DNA of 11,825 bases from Pseudomonadota bacterium (GTDB lineage: Bacteria > Pseudomonadota > Gammaproteobacteria > Xanthomonadales > Marinicellaceae). The DNA lies in NCBI GenBank assembly GCA_008501575.1, contig QQUO01000013.1, positions 1 through 11,825 of the forward strand. Reading direction: 5' to 3'. The notes beneath the pieces were generated by a model. It ran no database searches, had not been told where the DNA came from, and was given only the letters and a program-made list of their open reading frames with translations. How positions within the stretch are numbered: position 1 is the stretch's first letter; each line of letters begins with the position of its first letter. This document shows positions 1-7,136 of the stretch, piece by piece. The position numbers were made by a program, and so were the translations under genes.

Positions 1-43
1 AAACTGGCTGAGTTGGGGTTTTGGTGGTAAAATGCGCAGCCAT
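1..43 (-). CDS. 5' end of a divergent gene (partial, possibly mfd)
   Basis: Only the first 14 codons lie inside the window. On the minus strand an ATG at 43-41 opens a frame reading MAAHFTTKTPTQPV that stays open to the left edge. An AAGGAC Shine-Dalgarno sequence (plus positions 51-56) sits 7 nt before the ATG, better than the site in front of GAPDH, which is the main reason to call it a gene. In Pseudomonas the long-form GAPDH gene lies next to mfd (transcription-repair coupling factor), so mfd is a reasonable guess from context. The 14 residues cannot confirm it. Chance openness of so short a frame remains possible. Confidence 0.5.
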   Translation of the reverse strand, partial: MAAHFTTKTPTQPV

Positions 44-49
44 TAAAAT
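21..49 (+). promoter_or_regulatory. putative sigma70 promoter of the GAPDH gene
   Basis: A -35-like TTGGTG at 21-26 and a -10-like TAAAAT at 44-49 are separated by exactly 17 bp, placing transcription start near 56 and leaving a leader of about 35 nt. The -10 is one base from consensus; the -35 matches only in TTG. If real, the promoter lies almost entirely inside the start of the divergent gene, so the two genes would share or compete for this 46 bp gap. Found by eye only. Confidence 0.35.
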
Positions 50-89
50 CGTCCTTATCTATTAACCTATCAAATAGAGATAAATCGTC

Positions 90-1562
90 ATGAGTGAAGA
101 CAACAGACCGCTACCCACCGAATTTTTTGCTGATTGGAAAGAACGAGAAGCCCTGGCTGAGGGCATGATTCCACTGATTGGACGGTTATACCGTCGCCGT
201 AATGTATCCTTGTATATGTACGGAAAAAGCATGATTAATCAGTCGGTCACTGATTTGATGAAAGCCCACCGCTTTGTGCGTCAGGTGGAAGGCAATGAGC
301 TGAGTGAGTATGAAACCCTGCCATTTATCAAAGCCATTGCTGAGTTGCCGTTAGGGCCTGCACATATTGATGTGGGCAAGATGGTTTATCGATACTTTAA
401 AAGCAATAGCTATGATGACATTGAGCAATCGGACGTGGATGCTTATGTTAAAGAAGAATTGGCGCATTTAATTGGTTCAGATAAAAAACCCTTAGAAAAA
501 CCCCAGGATGTGGTGTTATACGGTTTTGGTCGGATTGGTCGATTGGTGGCACGGTTGCTGATTGATAAAACCGGCGGTGGTGATGTTTTGGTTTTACGCG
601 CCATCGTGGTACGTAATACCGGTCAGAAAAATGACTTGGAAAAACGTGCGGCTTTGTTACGAAAGGATTCAGTGCATGGAAAATTTCATGGCACCATTCG
701 GGTGTTACATGAGCAGAATAAGTTGGTTATTAATGGTAATGAAGTACAAATCATTTATGCCAACTCTCCGGCCGAAATTGATTACACGAAATACGGCATC
801 AATGACGCCATGATTGTTGATAACACCGGTGTCTGGAAGGATGAAGAAGGTTTGCGGGGGCATTTGCGTCCAGGGGCCGCTAAGGTGTTACTGACTGCGC
901 CAGCCCAGGGTGATATTCCGAATATTGTCTACGGCGTTAATCATGACCTGATCACTCCGGACAAAGAGGTAATCTGTGCTGCATCCTGTACCACCAATGC
1001 CATTGTGCCGGTTCTTAAGTGTCTTAATGATCAATATGGCATTAAGCACGGTCATATTGAAACGGTGCATGCTTATACCAATGACCAAAACCTCATTGAT
1101 AATTACCATAAAAAGGACCGTCGTGGTCGCAGTGCGGCTTTAAATATGGTGCTAACCTCAACCGGTGCCGCCAAAGCGGTGGCTCGGGTGCTGCCGGAGT
1201 TGTCGGGTAAGCTTACCGGTAATGCCATACGGGTGCCGACACCAAATGTCTCGATGGCGATGCTAAATATTCAGCTAAATAAAGACGTCACCTTAGAGGA
1301 ATTGAATGAGTTTTTGCGCTATAAGTCACTGCATTCCAAGCTACAGCAACAAATTGGCTACACCATTTCCACGGAGGCGGTGTCGACAGATTTTGTCGGT
1401 TCACGGCAAGCCTGCGTGATTGATTCCGTGGCCACCATTGTTGAGGGCAATAATGTGATTTTATATTGCTGGTATGACAATGAGTTTGGTTACAGTTGTC
1501 AGGTGGTGCGTTGTTTGGAGCAGTTTTCCGGGGTTAAATGGCCCACCTATCCAAGCAAATAA
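90..1562 (+). CDS. gap: Long-form glyceraldehyde-3-phosphate dehydrogenase
   Basis: Cytoplasmic GAPDH interconverting glyceraldehyde-3-phosphate and 1,3-bisphosphoglycerate with NAD(P). At 490 residues it exceeds the usual ~330 because of an N-terminal extension of about 138 residues, as in the long GAPDH of Pseudomonas and Vibrio. The Rossmann motif GFGRIGR is at 145-151, DSVHGKF at 193-199, the catalytic block ASCTTNAI has its cysteine at C300, the partner histidine is H327 in HAYTND, and WYDNEFGYS is at 461-469. After the second Rossmann strand the usual NAD-ribose-binding Asp (as in VNDL) is replaced by VVRNTG, which may relax cofactor choice; this is inference. The start has a weak GAGA site about 9 nt upstream. 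The gene is probably monocistronic, with its own terminator, and divergent from the gene at the left edge. Confidence 0.95.
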   Translation: MSEDNRPLPTEFFADWKEREALAEGMIPLIGRLYRRRNVSLYMYGKSMINQSVTDLMKAHRFVRQVEGNELSEYETLPFIKAIAELPLGPAHIDVGKMVYRYFKSNSYDDIEQSDVDAYVKEELAHLIGSDKKPLEKPQDVVLYGFGRIGRLVARLLIDKTGGGDVLVLRAIVVRNTGQKNDLEKRAALLRKDSVHGKFHGTIRVLHEQNKLVINGNEVQIIYANSPAEIDYTKYGINDAMIVDNTGVWKDEEGLRGHLRPGAAKVLLTAPAQGDIPNIVYGVNHDLITPDKEVICAASCTTNAIVPVLKCLNDQYGIKHGHIETVHAYTNDQNLIDNYHKKDRRGRSAALNMVLTSTGAAKAVARVLPELSGKLTGNAIRVPTPNVSMAMLNIQLNKDVTLEELNEFLRYKSLHSKLQQQIGYTISTEAVSTDFVGSRQACVIDSVATIVEGNNVILYCWYDNEFGYSCQVVRCLEQFSGVKWPTYPSK

Positions 1563-1584
1563 AGGCCCGGTATTTTTAGTTTTT

Positions 1585-1622
1585 AAAGCCACTGTTTTTT
1601 ATGAGAACAGTGGCTTTTTTGT
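1585..1622 (+). terminator. Rho-independent terminator after GAPDH
   Basis: AAAGCCACTGTT (1585-1596) pairs perfectly with AACAGTGGCTTT (1606-1617) around a 9-nt loop, and the descending arm runs into six T residues (1615-1620). It lies 23 nt after the GAPDH stop codon and separates that gene from the DUF1631 unit. Confidence 0.92.
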
Positions 1623-1653
1623 GTCCAATAGTTTTTATGAGCGCATAAAAAAC

Positions 1654-1682
1654 TTGCATTAACAGACACCTTTTAGTATTTT
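1654..1682 (+). promoter_or_regulatory. putative promoter of the DUF1631-PilZ unit
   Basis: TTGCAT (1654-1659) and TATTTT (1677-1682) are 17 bp apart in AT-rich DNA between the GAPDH terminator and the DUF1631 start, giving a leader of about 60 nt. Both boxes are imperfect (TTG of -35; four of six in -10). A promoter is expected here because a strong terminator lies just upstream. Confidence 0.35.
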
Positions 1683-1747
1683 GTTTTGTTATTGGCGAGT
1701 AACTTTTAAATAATTGTCTTTGGGTGTGTGATGGTGGAAATCGGGAT

Positions 1748-4027
1748 ATGATGAATCGTAATCAATTACTTCAAGAACTCATTATTATATTTGATAAGCA
1801 GTTGCAAGTGAGTTTAGCGGAAGCCATTAAACTGACGTTGAATAAGCTCTTTCAGCTGGCGCAAAATGCCGACAGCAATCAAAAAGAACATGTGTTCTTT
1901 AACCAATACCGGGAATTAAAAGAGCAGGAAAAACGCTTGCGTCAGGAAGTGCGCGAACAAACCAAGCAAATGCCTAATTTCATTTCAGCTGAAGTTAATA
2001 AGTCAGATAAGAAAATGTCTTTGGCACTGGTTGAGGATGAAGAGTTATCCATCAGCTTATCCTTAACTCAACTGGATTCAACCCTTGAAATAGCCGGTCA
2101 CACGGAATTGTATTTGTTGGAAAAACGCATGAATGTGCTGTTTGGTGATGAGCGCATTGATAAAACCAACATGCCATTCTCGCCGGCGGCCATTGTCTGG
2201 TTAATGAGTCATGCCTTGAAGCCGATGAATTGGAGTGAAACGGTTAAGACCAAGTTGATTGAGGCGTTGCAAAAAGCACTACATGGCACCATCAGCGAGG
2301 TTTATAAACAGTTAAATGAACGCTTAATCGCTGCTGGTATATTGCCCAATTTACGACCCGAATATAAATCACCTCAATCAAAAAAACCTGCCGCTGTTAA
2401 AAAAGCTAAAGAAGCAAGCGAGGAAGAAACAAACAAGGAAGAAGAAAGCAAGCAAGAAGATAACGATGCCGTTCGCAGGTCACCTGAAAAACAAGTTGGC
2501 CAACCCGGAGCAAGCCGGCAACAACCGGCCACAAAATTTTCTTCAGAATCAGTCCAAGAAGAACAACAACTGGTTAATTCCATCTTTAAATTATTGGCAA
2601 AACAATCAGGGCAAACCCAAGCTCAGGATTATCGCCCCAATTATAACACCGATGTCCCACAATCCGGTGGCCCGAGTTTTAATCAGGCAGCAGCAGGCAA
2701 TACTTCCAACGCCCAAAACGTGGTGTCAGGCAATGATTTTGAACAAGCCCTCAGTCAAATCGAGCAAGATGCCGGGATTTTGGCCAATTCGCGTAATTTG
2801 GCTGATTTAAAGCGTCTGTTGACAGACCGGGTACGGAACAACACGGGTAATTATTATCCTGAATTATCAGACAAGCAGCATAAAACCATTGACTTAATGG
2901 GTATGATTTATGATGAAATTCATGAAGACAAGCGCATTGATAAAGACATTCGTTCTTCCTTAAATGCCATTAATGTACCCTTGATTAAAACGGCGGTTAA
3001 AGATGAAAGCTTCTTTTCTGATCAAGCCCATCCAGCGCGTCAATTTATGGAGCTGTTATTAGAAACTTCTCAGCGATGGTATGGTACCGATGTGATTAAA
3101 CAGGTCCATCAATTCAGTGATCACGCGGCCAAGGATTTTGATGGTAGTCGCGAAGGCTTTGTAAAAGCCCTTAAAGATTTATCTGAATTTTTACAGGTCA
3201 CTGAAAACCGTGCCGTAAAAGCCGAACAAAAATGGGTGAGTGCCGCTCAAGGCAAAGAAAAAATGCAGGTGACCAAGGAGAAGGTCAGCCAGGAGCTGAA
3301 CAGTATACTGCAGGATTGTGAAGTAAAATTTGTGCGTGATGTGGTGAAGCATGTCAGTAAAGATGCTTTAACCTTAACCATGCTCAGAGAGGGTCAGGAT
3401 TCTGATCAGTGGCAAGCCAATATCAATACCGCCAAAGTGTTGTCTCAAATTGGCAATCGCAAGAAGTTTAAAAATCTGACCGGTGCGCAAAAGTTGGCCG
3501 CCATGCGACATTTGGATGAGACCATGGATGAACTGGGGTTTTCTAAACGTGATCGCATGACCACCAAAGATAACCTGCATGCGTGTTTTAATTGGCAGGA
3601 AGCCAATCAGAAAAAAGAACAAACCGAACCACCTAAGCTTAAAAAAGTACAGTCTGTGGATCAAGCCGCTAAAGAACACAAGAAAGAAACGGAAGCGGTT
3701 AAGAAAATTGAAGAAATCAGGTCATTAAATGACCGTGAGAAAAAACTGGTGGAGCAGATTATTCATATTCCATATGGCAGTTTGTTTGATTTTAAAGTTG
3801 GTCAAAGTGGGGATGTCATTCGCCGTAAGTTGTCCTGGGTGAGCACCTTAAGCGAGCGGGTTTTATTTGTTGATTTGGCGGGTCGCCACCCGCATAAGAT
3901 GGGATTGGCGCGGATGGCGATTGATATGAGTCGCCAAAATATTATTCAAGTAGAACTGGATTCGGGCGGCTACATTAAAAAAGCCTTGAGTCGTATTATG
4001 AACAGGCTGAAAAAAATGGCCGCTTAA
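1748..4027 (+). CDS. DUF1631 family protein
   Basis: A large, hydrophilic, probably cytoplasmic protein of 759 residues with no signal peptide or membrane segment, recognised as DUF1631 from its length, architecture and C-terminal block. Residues 1 to about 205 are a helical N-terminal region. About 208-275 is low-complexity, rich in K, E and Q, and 298-324 is rich in N, Q, G and S; both look like disordered linkers. A second helical region follows, then a charged, coiled-coil-like stretch at about 621-671. The conserved C-terminal block at about 677-757 contains RRKLSWVSTLSERVLFVDLA. The frame opens earlier with GTG at 1724, but ATG 1748 is preferred because TGGAA (1735-1739) is correctly spaced; ATG 1751 is also possible. 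The molecular function is not established. The PilZ gene starts 14 nt downstream, so the two are very likely cotranscribed, suggesting a link to cyclic-di-GMP signalling. Confidence 0.85.
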   Translation: MMNRNQLLQELIIIFDKQLQVSLAEAIKLTLNKLFQLAQNADSNQKEHVFFNQYRELKEQEKRLRQEVREQTKQMPNFISAEVNKSDKKMSLALVEDEELSISLSLTQLDSTLEIAGHTELYLLEKRMNVLFGDERIDKTNMPFSPAAIVWLMSHALKPMNWSETVKTKLIEALQKALHGTISEVYKQLNERLIAAGILPNLRPEYKSPQSKKPAAVKKAKEASEEETNKEEESKQEDNDAVRRSPEKQVGQPGASRQQPATKFSSESVQEEQQLVNSIFKLLAKQSGQTQAQDYRPNYNTDVPQSGGPSFNQAAAGNTSNAQNVVSGNDFEQALSQIEQDAGILANSRNLADLKRLLTDRVRNNTGNYYPELSDKQHKTIDLMGMIYDEIHEDKRIDKDIRSSLNAINVPLIKTAVKDESFFSDQAHPARQFMELLLETSQRWYGTDVIKQVHQFSDHAAKDFDGSREGFVKALKDLSEFLQVTENRAVKAEQKWVSAAQGKEKMQVTKEKVSQELNSILQDCEVKFVRDVVKHVSKDALTLTMLREGQDSDQWQANINTAKVLSQIGNRKKFKNLTGAQKLAAMRHLDETMDELGFSKRDRMTTKDNLHACFNWQEANQKKEQTEPPKLKKVQSVDQAAKEHKKETEAVKKIEEIRSLNDREKKLVEQIIHIPYGSLFDFKVGQSGDVIRRKLSWVSTLSERVLFVDLAGRHPHKMGLARMAIDMSRQNIIQVELDSGGYIKKALSRIMNRLKKMAA

Positions 4028-4041
4028 ATTCGAGGTAAGTA

Positions 4042-4374
4042 ATGGTAGAAAAAAGAGCCCATGTGCGTGTCCACCCAGCCACAGGATCCCAGGTATCTAA
4101 TGTAATGATAGATAAGGTCATTGGTCGGGTGGTGGATATTTCTGAAAATGGATTTCTACTGTCCAGTCGAGATGTGGTTAAGCCTGGTATTATTTTGCAA
4201 TTGTCAGTGATGCTCAGGGAGTTGGCACCGAAGGCAATTGAAATGGGTGCTGAATGCATATGGTCAGACCACCAAGACAGTGGTCTAACCTTTGCCGGAT
4301 TTCAAATTATTGATATCAGTGAGGCTGATAAAAAATTACTGGCTACAGTTGTTCAGCAGTTAACAGCTGATTAA
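4042..4374 (+). CDS. PilZ domain protein, probable cyclic-di-GMP receptor
   Basis: A 110-residue single-domain PilZ protein. PilZ domains bind cyclic-di-GMP through an RxxxR arginine pair and a (D/N)xSxxG motif. Here R5 and R9 (KRAHVR) and D32, S34, G37 (DISENG) are all present, so binding is predicted. There is no second domain, signal peptide or membrane segment, so it probably acts by binding a partner protein. A GAGG sequence (4032-4035) precedes the ATG at suitable distance. The gene lies 14 nt after the DUF1631 gene, making that protein the obvious candidate partner; this is inference from context. Its last 32 bp overlap the end of tolC on the other strand, and no intrinsic terminator is visible between them. 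Confidence 0.92.
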   Translation: MVEKRAHVRVHPATGSQVSNVMIDKVIGRVVDISENGFLLSSRDVVKPGIILQLSVMLRELAPKAIEMGAECIWSDHQDSGLTFAGFQIIDISEADKKLLATVVQQLTAD

Positions 4375-5695
4375 TCAACAGCACATCATCCTGCGTTAGG
4401 GTGCCGGCAGCCCGCTTCAAGTTTAGAATATTCATTAAGTAATCGTGTTTGGCGCGGGAATAATCACGTTGTGCCTGATACAAACTGCGTTGTGAGTTAA
4501 GGACTTCGACAATGTTTCGGGTGCCCACTTCAAAACCTGCTGCCGTGGCTTCTTCGGCACTTTTGGCAGACACCACTGCCAACTCTCTGGCTTGTACTGA
4601 ACGCCAGCCGGCTTCCACATTACGTAAGGCATTACGAACATTGCGAACCGTGGAAAAAGTGACTTGATCTAAATTTTCCATTGCCGCTTGATAGCGAAAG
4701 CGGGCTTCATCTGTTAAGGAACTAACCCGGAAGCCGGAAAAGATAGGGACGCTCACTGTTAATTGGGCTGAAGTGCTGTCCGTCTCTTGTGAACCGGTGG
4801 CAAAAACATCCTGCGTTTGGGGATCGCGTAAGGCGACATTACTGTTGACGTTATTACTGCGGGCCAATGATAAATCGACCGTTGGAAAGTGCCCGCTTTT
4901 TTGTAAATCAATGGTCTTTTCAGCGAGTTCAGCATCAATCTTAGCCACCGCTAAATTGGGGTTATTATTAAGCGCCAGAGATTCCCAAAAAGCCACATCC
5001 TCTTGGGGCAGCTTTAATTGCTCAATATCAGCCGGTAAAGCGGCCAATTCTTCATAATAAGTTTGGGTAATTTCAAATAAAGCTTCCCGACTATCGTCTA
5101 AAGTGTTCCTGGCATTAATGACATTGGCCCGGGAGGAGTCGTATTGGGCGCGGGCTTCATGGACATCGGTAACTGCCGATAAACCCACTTCATAACGCTG
5201 TTCTGCTTGTTGTAATTGTTGTTCAATGGCTTTTTCTTCCGCTTGGGCAAATTTCACCACATCGACATTGGTCAAAACATTAAAATAACTTTGTGACACC
5301 CGGATTAGGAAATCTTGTCGCGCCACATCAAAATTAGCATGGCCGCGAAGACCTTGTAATTCTGCCTGATCCATTTGCACATAATTGGCATGGTCATATA
5401 CAGACTGATTTAACGACACCCGCCAGCCATATTGGTCGGTATCAGGAATATCAATCTCGCCAATAATATCCAATTCAGAGTCAGTTTCACCCCATTGTTT
5501 ATTCCAGCTGCCGTTCACCTGGGGCAAAAAATTAGCGCGGGCCTGGGCTTTGCTTTCCTGGGCGACTTTAAGGTTAAATTCTGCAGCACGCAGTTGCGGG
5601 TCTTGTTGTAGTGCTTCATTGAGCACATCAAGTAAACTGGCTGCGTTTACTTGACCGACTGTGAGTAAGCAGATAAGGGTTATTATTTTCTTCAT
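4343..5695 (-). CDS. tolC: TolC family outer membrane efflux protein
   Basis: Outer membrane channel of the TolC type, which as a trimer forms a beta-barrel and periplasmic helical tunnel used by efflux pumps and type I secretion. The 450-residue protein begins with a signal peptide (MKKIITLICLLTVGQVNA, cleavage near 18/19). It has the two internally repeated OEP units, each with an equivalent motif: RYEVGLSAVTDVHEAR at about 167-182, and FEVGTRNIVEVLNSQRSLY near 388-406, followed by LKRAAGTLTQDDV at 426-438. It is somewhat shorter than E. coli TolC. A longer frame starts at a TTG (5707), but ATG 5695 gives a proper signal peptide; neither has a clear Shine-Dalgarno site, so translation may be coupled to the upstream gene. 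The start lies 15 nt after the PCMT-like gene, suggesting one operon. No pump genes are nearby, consistent with a shared, general TolC. Confidence 0.93.
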   Translation of the reverse strand: MKKIITLICLLTVGQVNAASLLDVLNEALQQDPQLRAAEFNLKVAQESKAQARANFLPQVNGSWNKQWGETDSELDIIGEIDIPDTDQYGWRVSLNQSVYDHANYVQMDQAELQGLRGHANFDVARQDFLIRVSQSYFNVLTNVDVVKFAQAEEKAIEQQLQQAEQRYEVGLSAVTDVHEARAQYDSSRANVINARNTLDDSREALFEITQTYYEELAALPADIEQLKLPQEDVAFWESLALNNNPNLAVAKIDAELAEKTIDLQKSGHFPTVDLSLARSNNVNSNVALRDPQTQDVFATGSQETDSTSAQLTVSVPIFSGFRVSSLTDEARFRYQAAMENLDQVTFSTVRNVRNALRNVEAGWRSVQARELAVVSAKSAEEATAAGFEVGTRNIVEVLNSQRSLYQAQRDYSRAKHDYLMNILNLKRAAGTLTQDDVLLINQLLTAEQL

Positions 5696-5710
5696 AATTG
5701 AGGTCAAAAT

Positions 5711-6352
5711 TTAAAGGTTAAAAGGTCGATTGTCAGCTTTTGGTTGAATCAAAGGCGCAACCACTGTATCAAAATGGCTTGAGTAATTCTCTGCAGACTT
5801 GTATAGGCGTGCTTCCATGACCGGGTCATCACCAATTATGGCAAAAACCTGTCCTGTGTCCTTAAGCCAGTTAAAGACAAAATCAGGCAGTTGTTTTAAG
5901 GAACCGGTCAGAATGATGTGATCATATTTGACTGGTGCTTTGAAATTGAAAAAATCCGCTTGTTCCAAAGTCACTTTTTCAATTCCCTGGTCAGCCAGCT
6001 TTTGCCTGGTGGCTTCAATAAATTCAGAATGGATGTCAATGGAATGAACATGTTCTGTTAACTCGGCCAATAAGGCGGTCACATAACCACTGCCGGTGCC
6101 CACTTCTAAAACTCGATCATTTGCTTGTAAATCCAATGCCTGCAACATGCGGCCTTCCACCACCGGTTTCATCATATGCTGTCCTTGACCAATGGGTAGT
6201 GCCATGTCAGCAAAAGCCAGTTTGCGTTGGGAAACCGGGACAAACTCTTCCCGCTGGATATTGAGCATGGCATTTAGGATGTCTTTGTTGACCACATCCC
6301 ATGATCGCACTTGCTGGGTCACCATGTTATGTCTTGCTTTATCAAAATTCAT
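5711..6352 (-). CDS. PCMT-like SAM-dependent methyltransferase (divergent Pcm family)
   Basis: A cytoplasmic protein of 213 residues in the protein-L-isoaspartate O-methyltransferase family, which normally methylates isoaspartyl residues to start their repair. The family start (MVTQQVRSWDV, 10-20), ALPIGQGQ (51-58) and SAM motif I VLEVGTGSGYVTALLA (81-96) are clear. Several family positions deviate: the GQTIS loop, which carries a conserved serine, is GQHMM (57-61); the DGxxGW block is ADFFNF (132-137); and the VTAAAP-type block is LTGSLKQLP (148-156). SAM binding is therefore well supported, but true isoaspartyl repair activity is uncertain, so no pcm symbol is given. A partial ribosome-binding site, GAGTAAG, precedes the ATG. 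It is the first gene of a probable operon with tolC and divergent from rsmG. Confidence 0.85.
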   Translation of the reverse strand: MNFDKARHNMVTQQVRSWDVVNKDILNAMLNIQREEFVPVSQRKLAFADMALPIGQGQHMMKPVVEGRMLQALDLQANDRVLEVGTGSGYVTALLAELTEHVHSIDIHSEFIEATRQKLADQGIEKVTLEQADFFNFKAPVKYDHIILTGSLKQLPDFVFNWLKDTGQVFAIIGDDPVMEARLYKSAENYSSHFDTVVAPLIQPKADNRPFNL

Positions 6353-6493
6353 GTCTTACTCGTGTGTTTTTGTTATCATTCCATATTTATGACATCATGA
6401 GATGGCTACTTCAGGCTGTTTGAATAAACAGTTTACCTGTAATGTGGGGCTCAAATCATGGGTTAAAAGTCATATTTTAAGCTATTTTTAATA
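6353..6493. promoter_or_regulatory. divergent control region between the PCMT-like gene and rsmG
   Basis: These 141 bp must carry promoters for both directions. A -10-like TGTAAT (6438-6443) faces rsmG, but no good -35 box stands at the right distance. A perfect 6-bp inverted repeat, CTGTTT-GAAT-AAACAG (6416-6431), could be an operator or may be chance. The stretch just before rsmG is AT-rich without a Shine-Dalgarno sequence. No small gene is supported here. Confidence 0.45.
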
Positions 6494-7132
6494 ATGAACG
6501 AAGCCAAATCCAAAGAGACTGCTGAACAATTACTACATTCGGGCTTACAACAGCTGGATTTGGATGTTGCAATGTGTCAGCCGATTATGCAATTCTTGTC
6601 ATTATTACAACATTGGAATAAGACCTACAACATGACCACAATTACCCGGTGGCCGGATATGGTGGTTCAACATGCACTGGATTCAGCCGCGGTGGTGCCT
6701 CATGTGCAGGGTGTTAATATGGTTGATGTTGGCACCGGGGGTGGATTGCCGGGTATAATACTGGCTTTATTTAATCCTGAGTCATCGGTTACCCTGATTG
6801 ATGCAGTGGCTAAAAAAACGCGATTTTTAAACCATGTTAAACGCAATTTGGCCTTGCATAACGTTGACATTGTGCATCACCGGGTAGAAAATTTTATTCC
6901 CGATAAAAAATTCGATGTGGTAATATCACGGGCATTCGCTGAGGTGAATCGATTTTTGACATTAACCCAACATTTGGGTGACCACCACAGTCGATTTTTG
7001 GCCATGAAAGGTCCGAAAAATGAACCGTTGGCTGGTAATTCGGGCTTTAATTTAGTGTCTGAATTGGACATTGAAGTCCCCCATTTAACGGCACAACGAA
7101 AACTCTATCAATACATGAAGAAAACCCAATAA
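6494..7132 (+). CDS. rsmG: 16S rRNA (guanine527-N7)-methyltransferase RsmG
   Basis: RsmG (GidB) uses SAM to methylate N7 of G527 in the 530 loop of 16S rRNA; loss of activity is known to give low-level streptomycin resistance. At 212 residues it is of normal length. Family landmarks are present in order: WNKTYNMT (41-48), HALDS (60-64), the SAM-binding loop VDVGTGGGLPG (77-87), the acidic end of the next strand LIDA (101-104), SRAFA (145-149) and MKG (171-173). An in-frame TAA at 6464-6466 and the absence of other start codons leave ATG 6494 as the start, although no Shine-Dalgarno site precedes it. It is followed 4 nt later by parA. The usual upstream partner mnmG is absent. Confidence 0.95.
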   Translation: MNEAKSKETAEQLLHSGLQQLDLDVAMCQPIMQFLSLLQHWNKTYNMTTITRWPDMVVQHALDSAAVVPHVQGVNMVDVGTGGGLPGIILALFNPESSVTLIDAVAKKTRFLNHVKRNLALHNVDIVHHRVENFIPDKKFDVVISRAFAEVNRFLTLTQHLGDHHSRFLAMKGPKNEPLAGNSGFNLVSELDIEVPHLTAQRKLYQYMKKTQ

Positions 7133-7136
7133 ATCT

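Noticed and set aside
1474..1662. Open frame across the end of GAPDH and its terminator
   Set aside because: It is an out-of-frame shadow of GAPDH that runs through the terminator hairpin; no ribosome-binding site and no recognisable protein.
1724..1747. GTG start giving eight extra residues on the DUF1631 protein
   Set aside because: ATG 1748 has a better spaced TGGAA site, and the extra residues (VCDGGNRD) have no sign of conservation.
2045..2053. TTATCCATC, similar to a DnaA box
   Set aside because: A single imperfect match inside the DUF1631 coding region, with no cluster and no AT-rich unwinding element; no evidence of an origin in this window.
2368..2570. Low-complexity K/E/Q-rich stretch considered as a tandem repeat or sign of gene fusion
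   Set aside because: No exact repeat unit is present and the frame is continuous; it is best read as a disordered linker.
5696..5707. TTG start four codons upstream of the tolC ATG
   Set aside because: It has no ribosome-binding site, and ATG 5695 gives a standard signal peptide.
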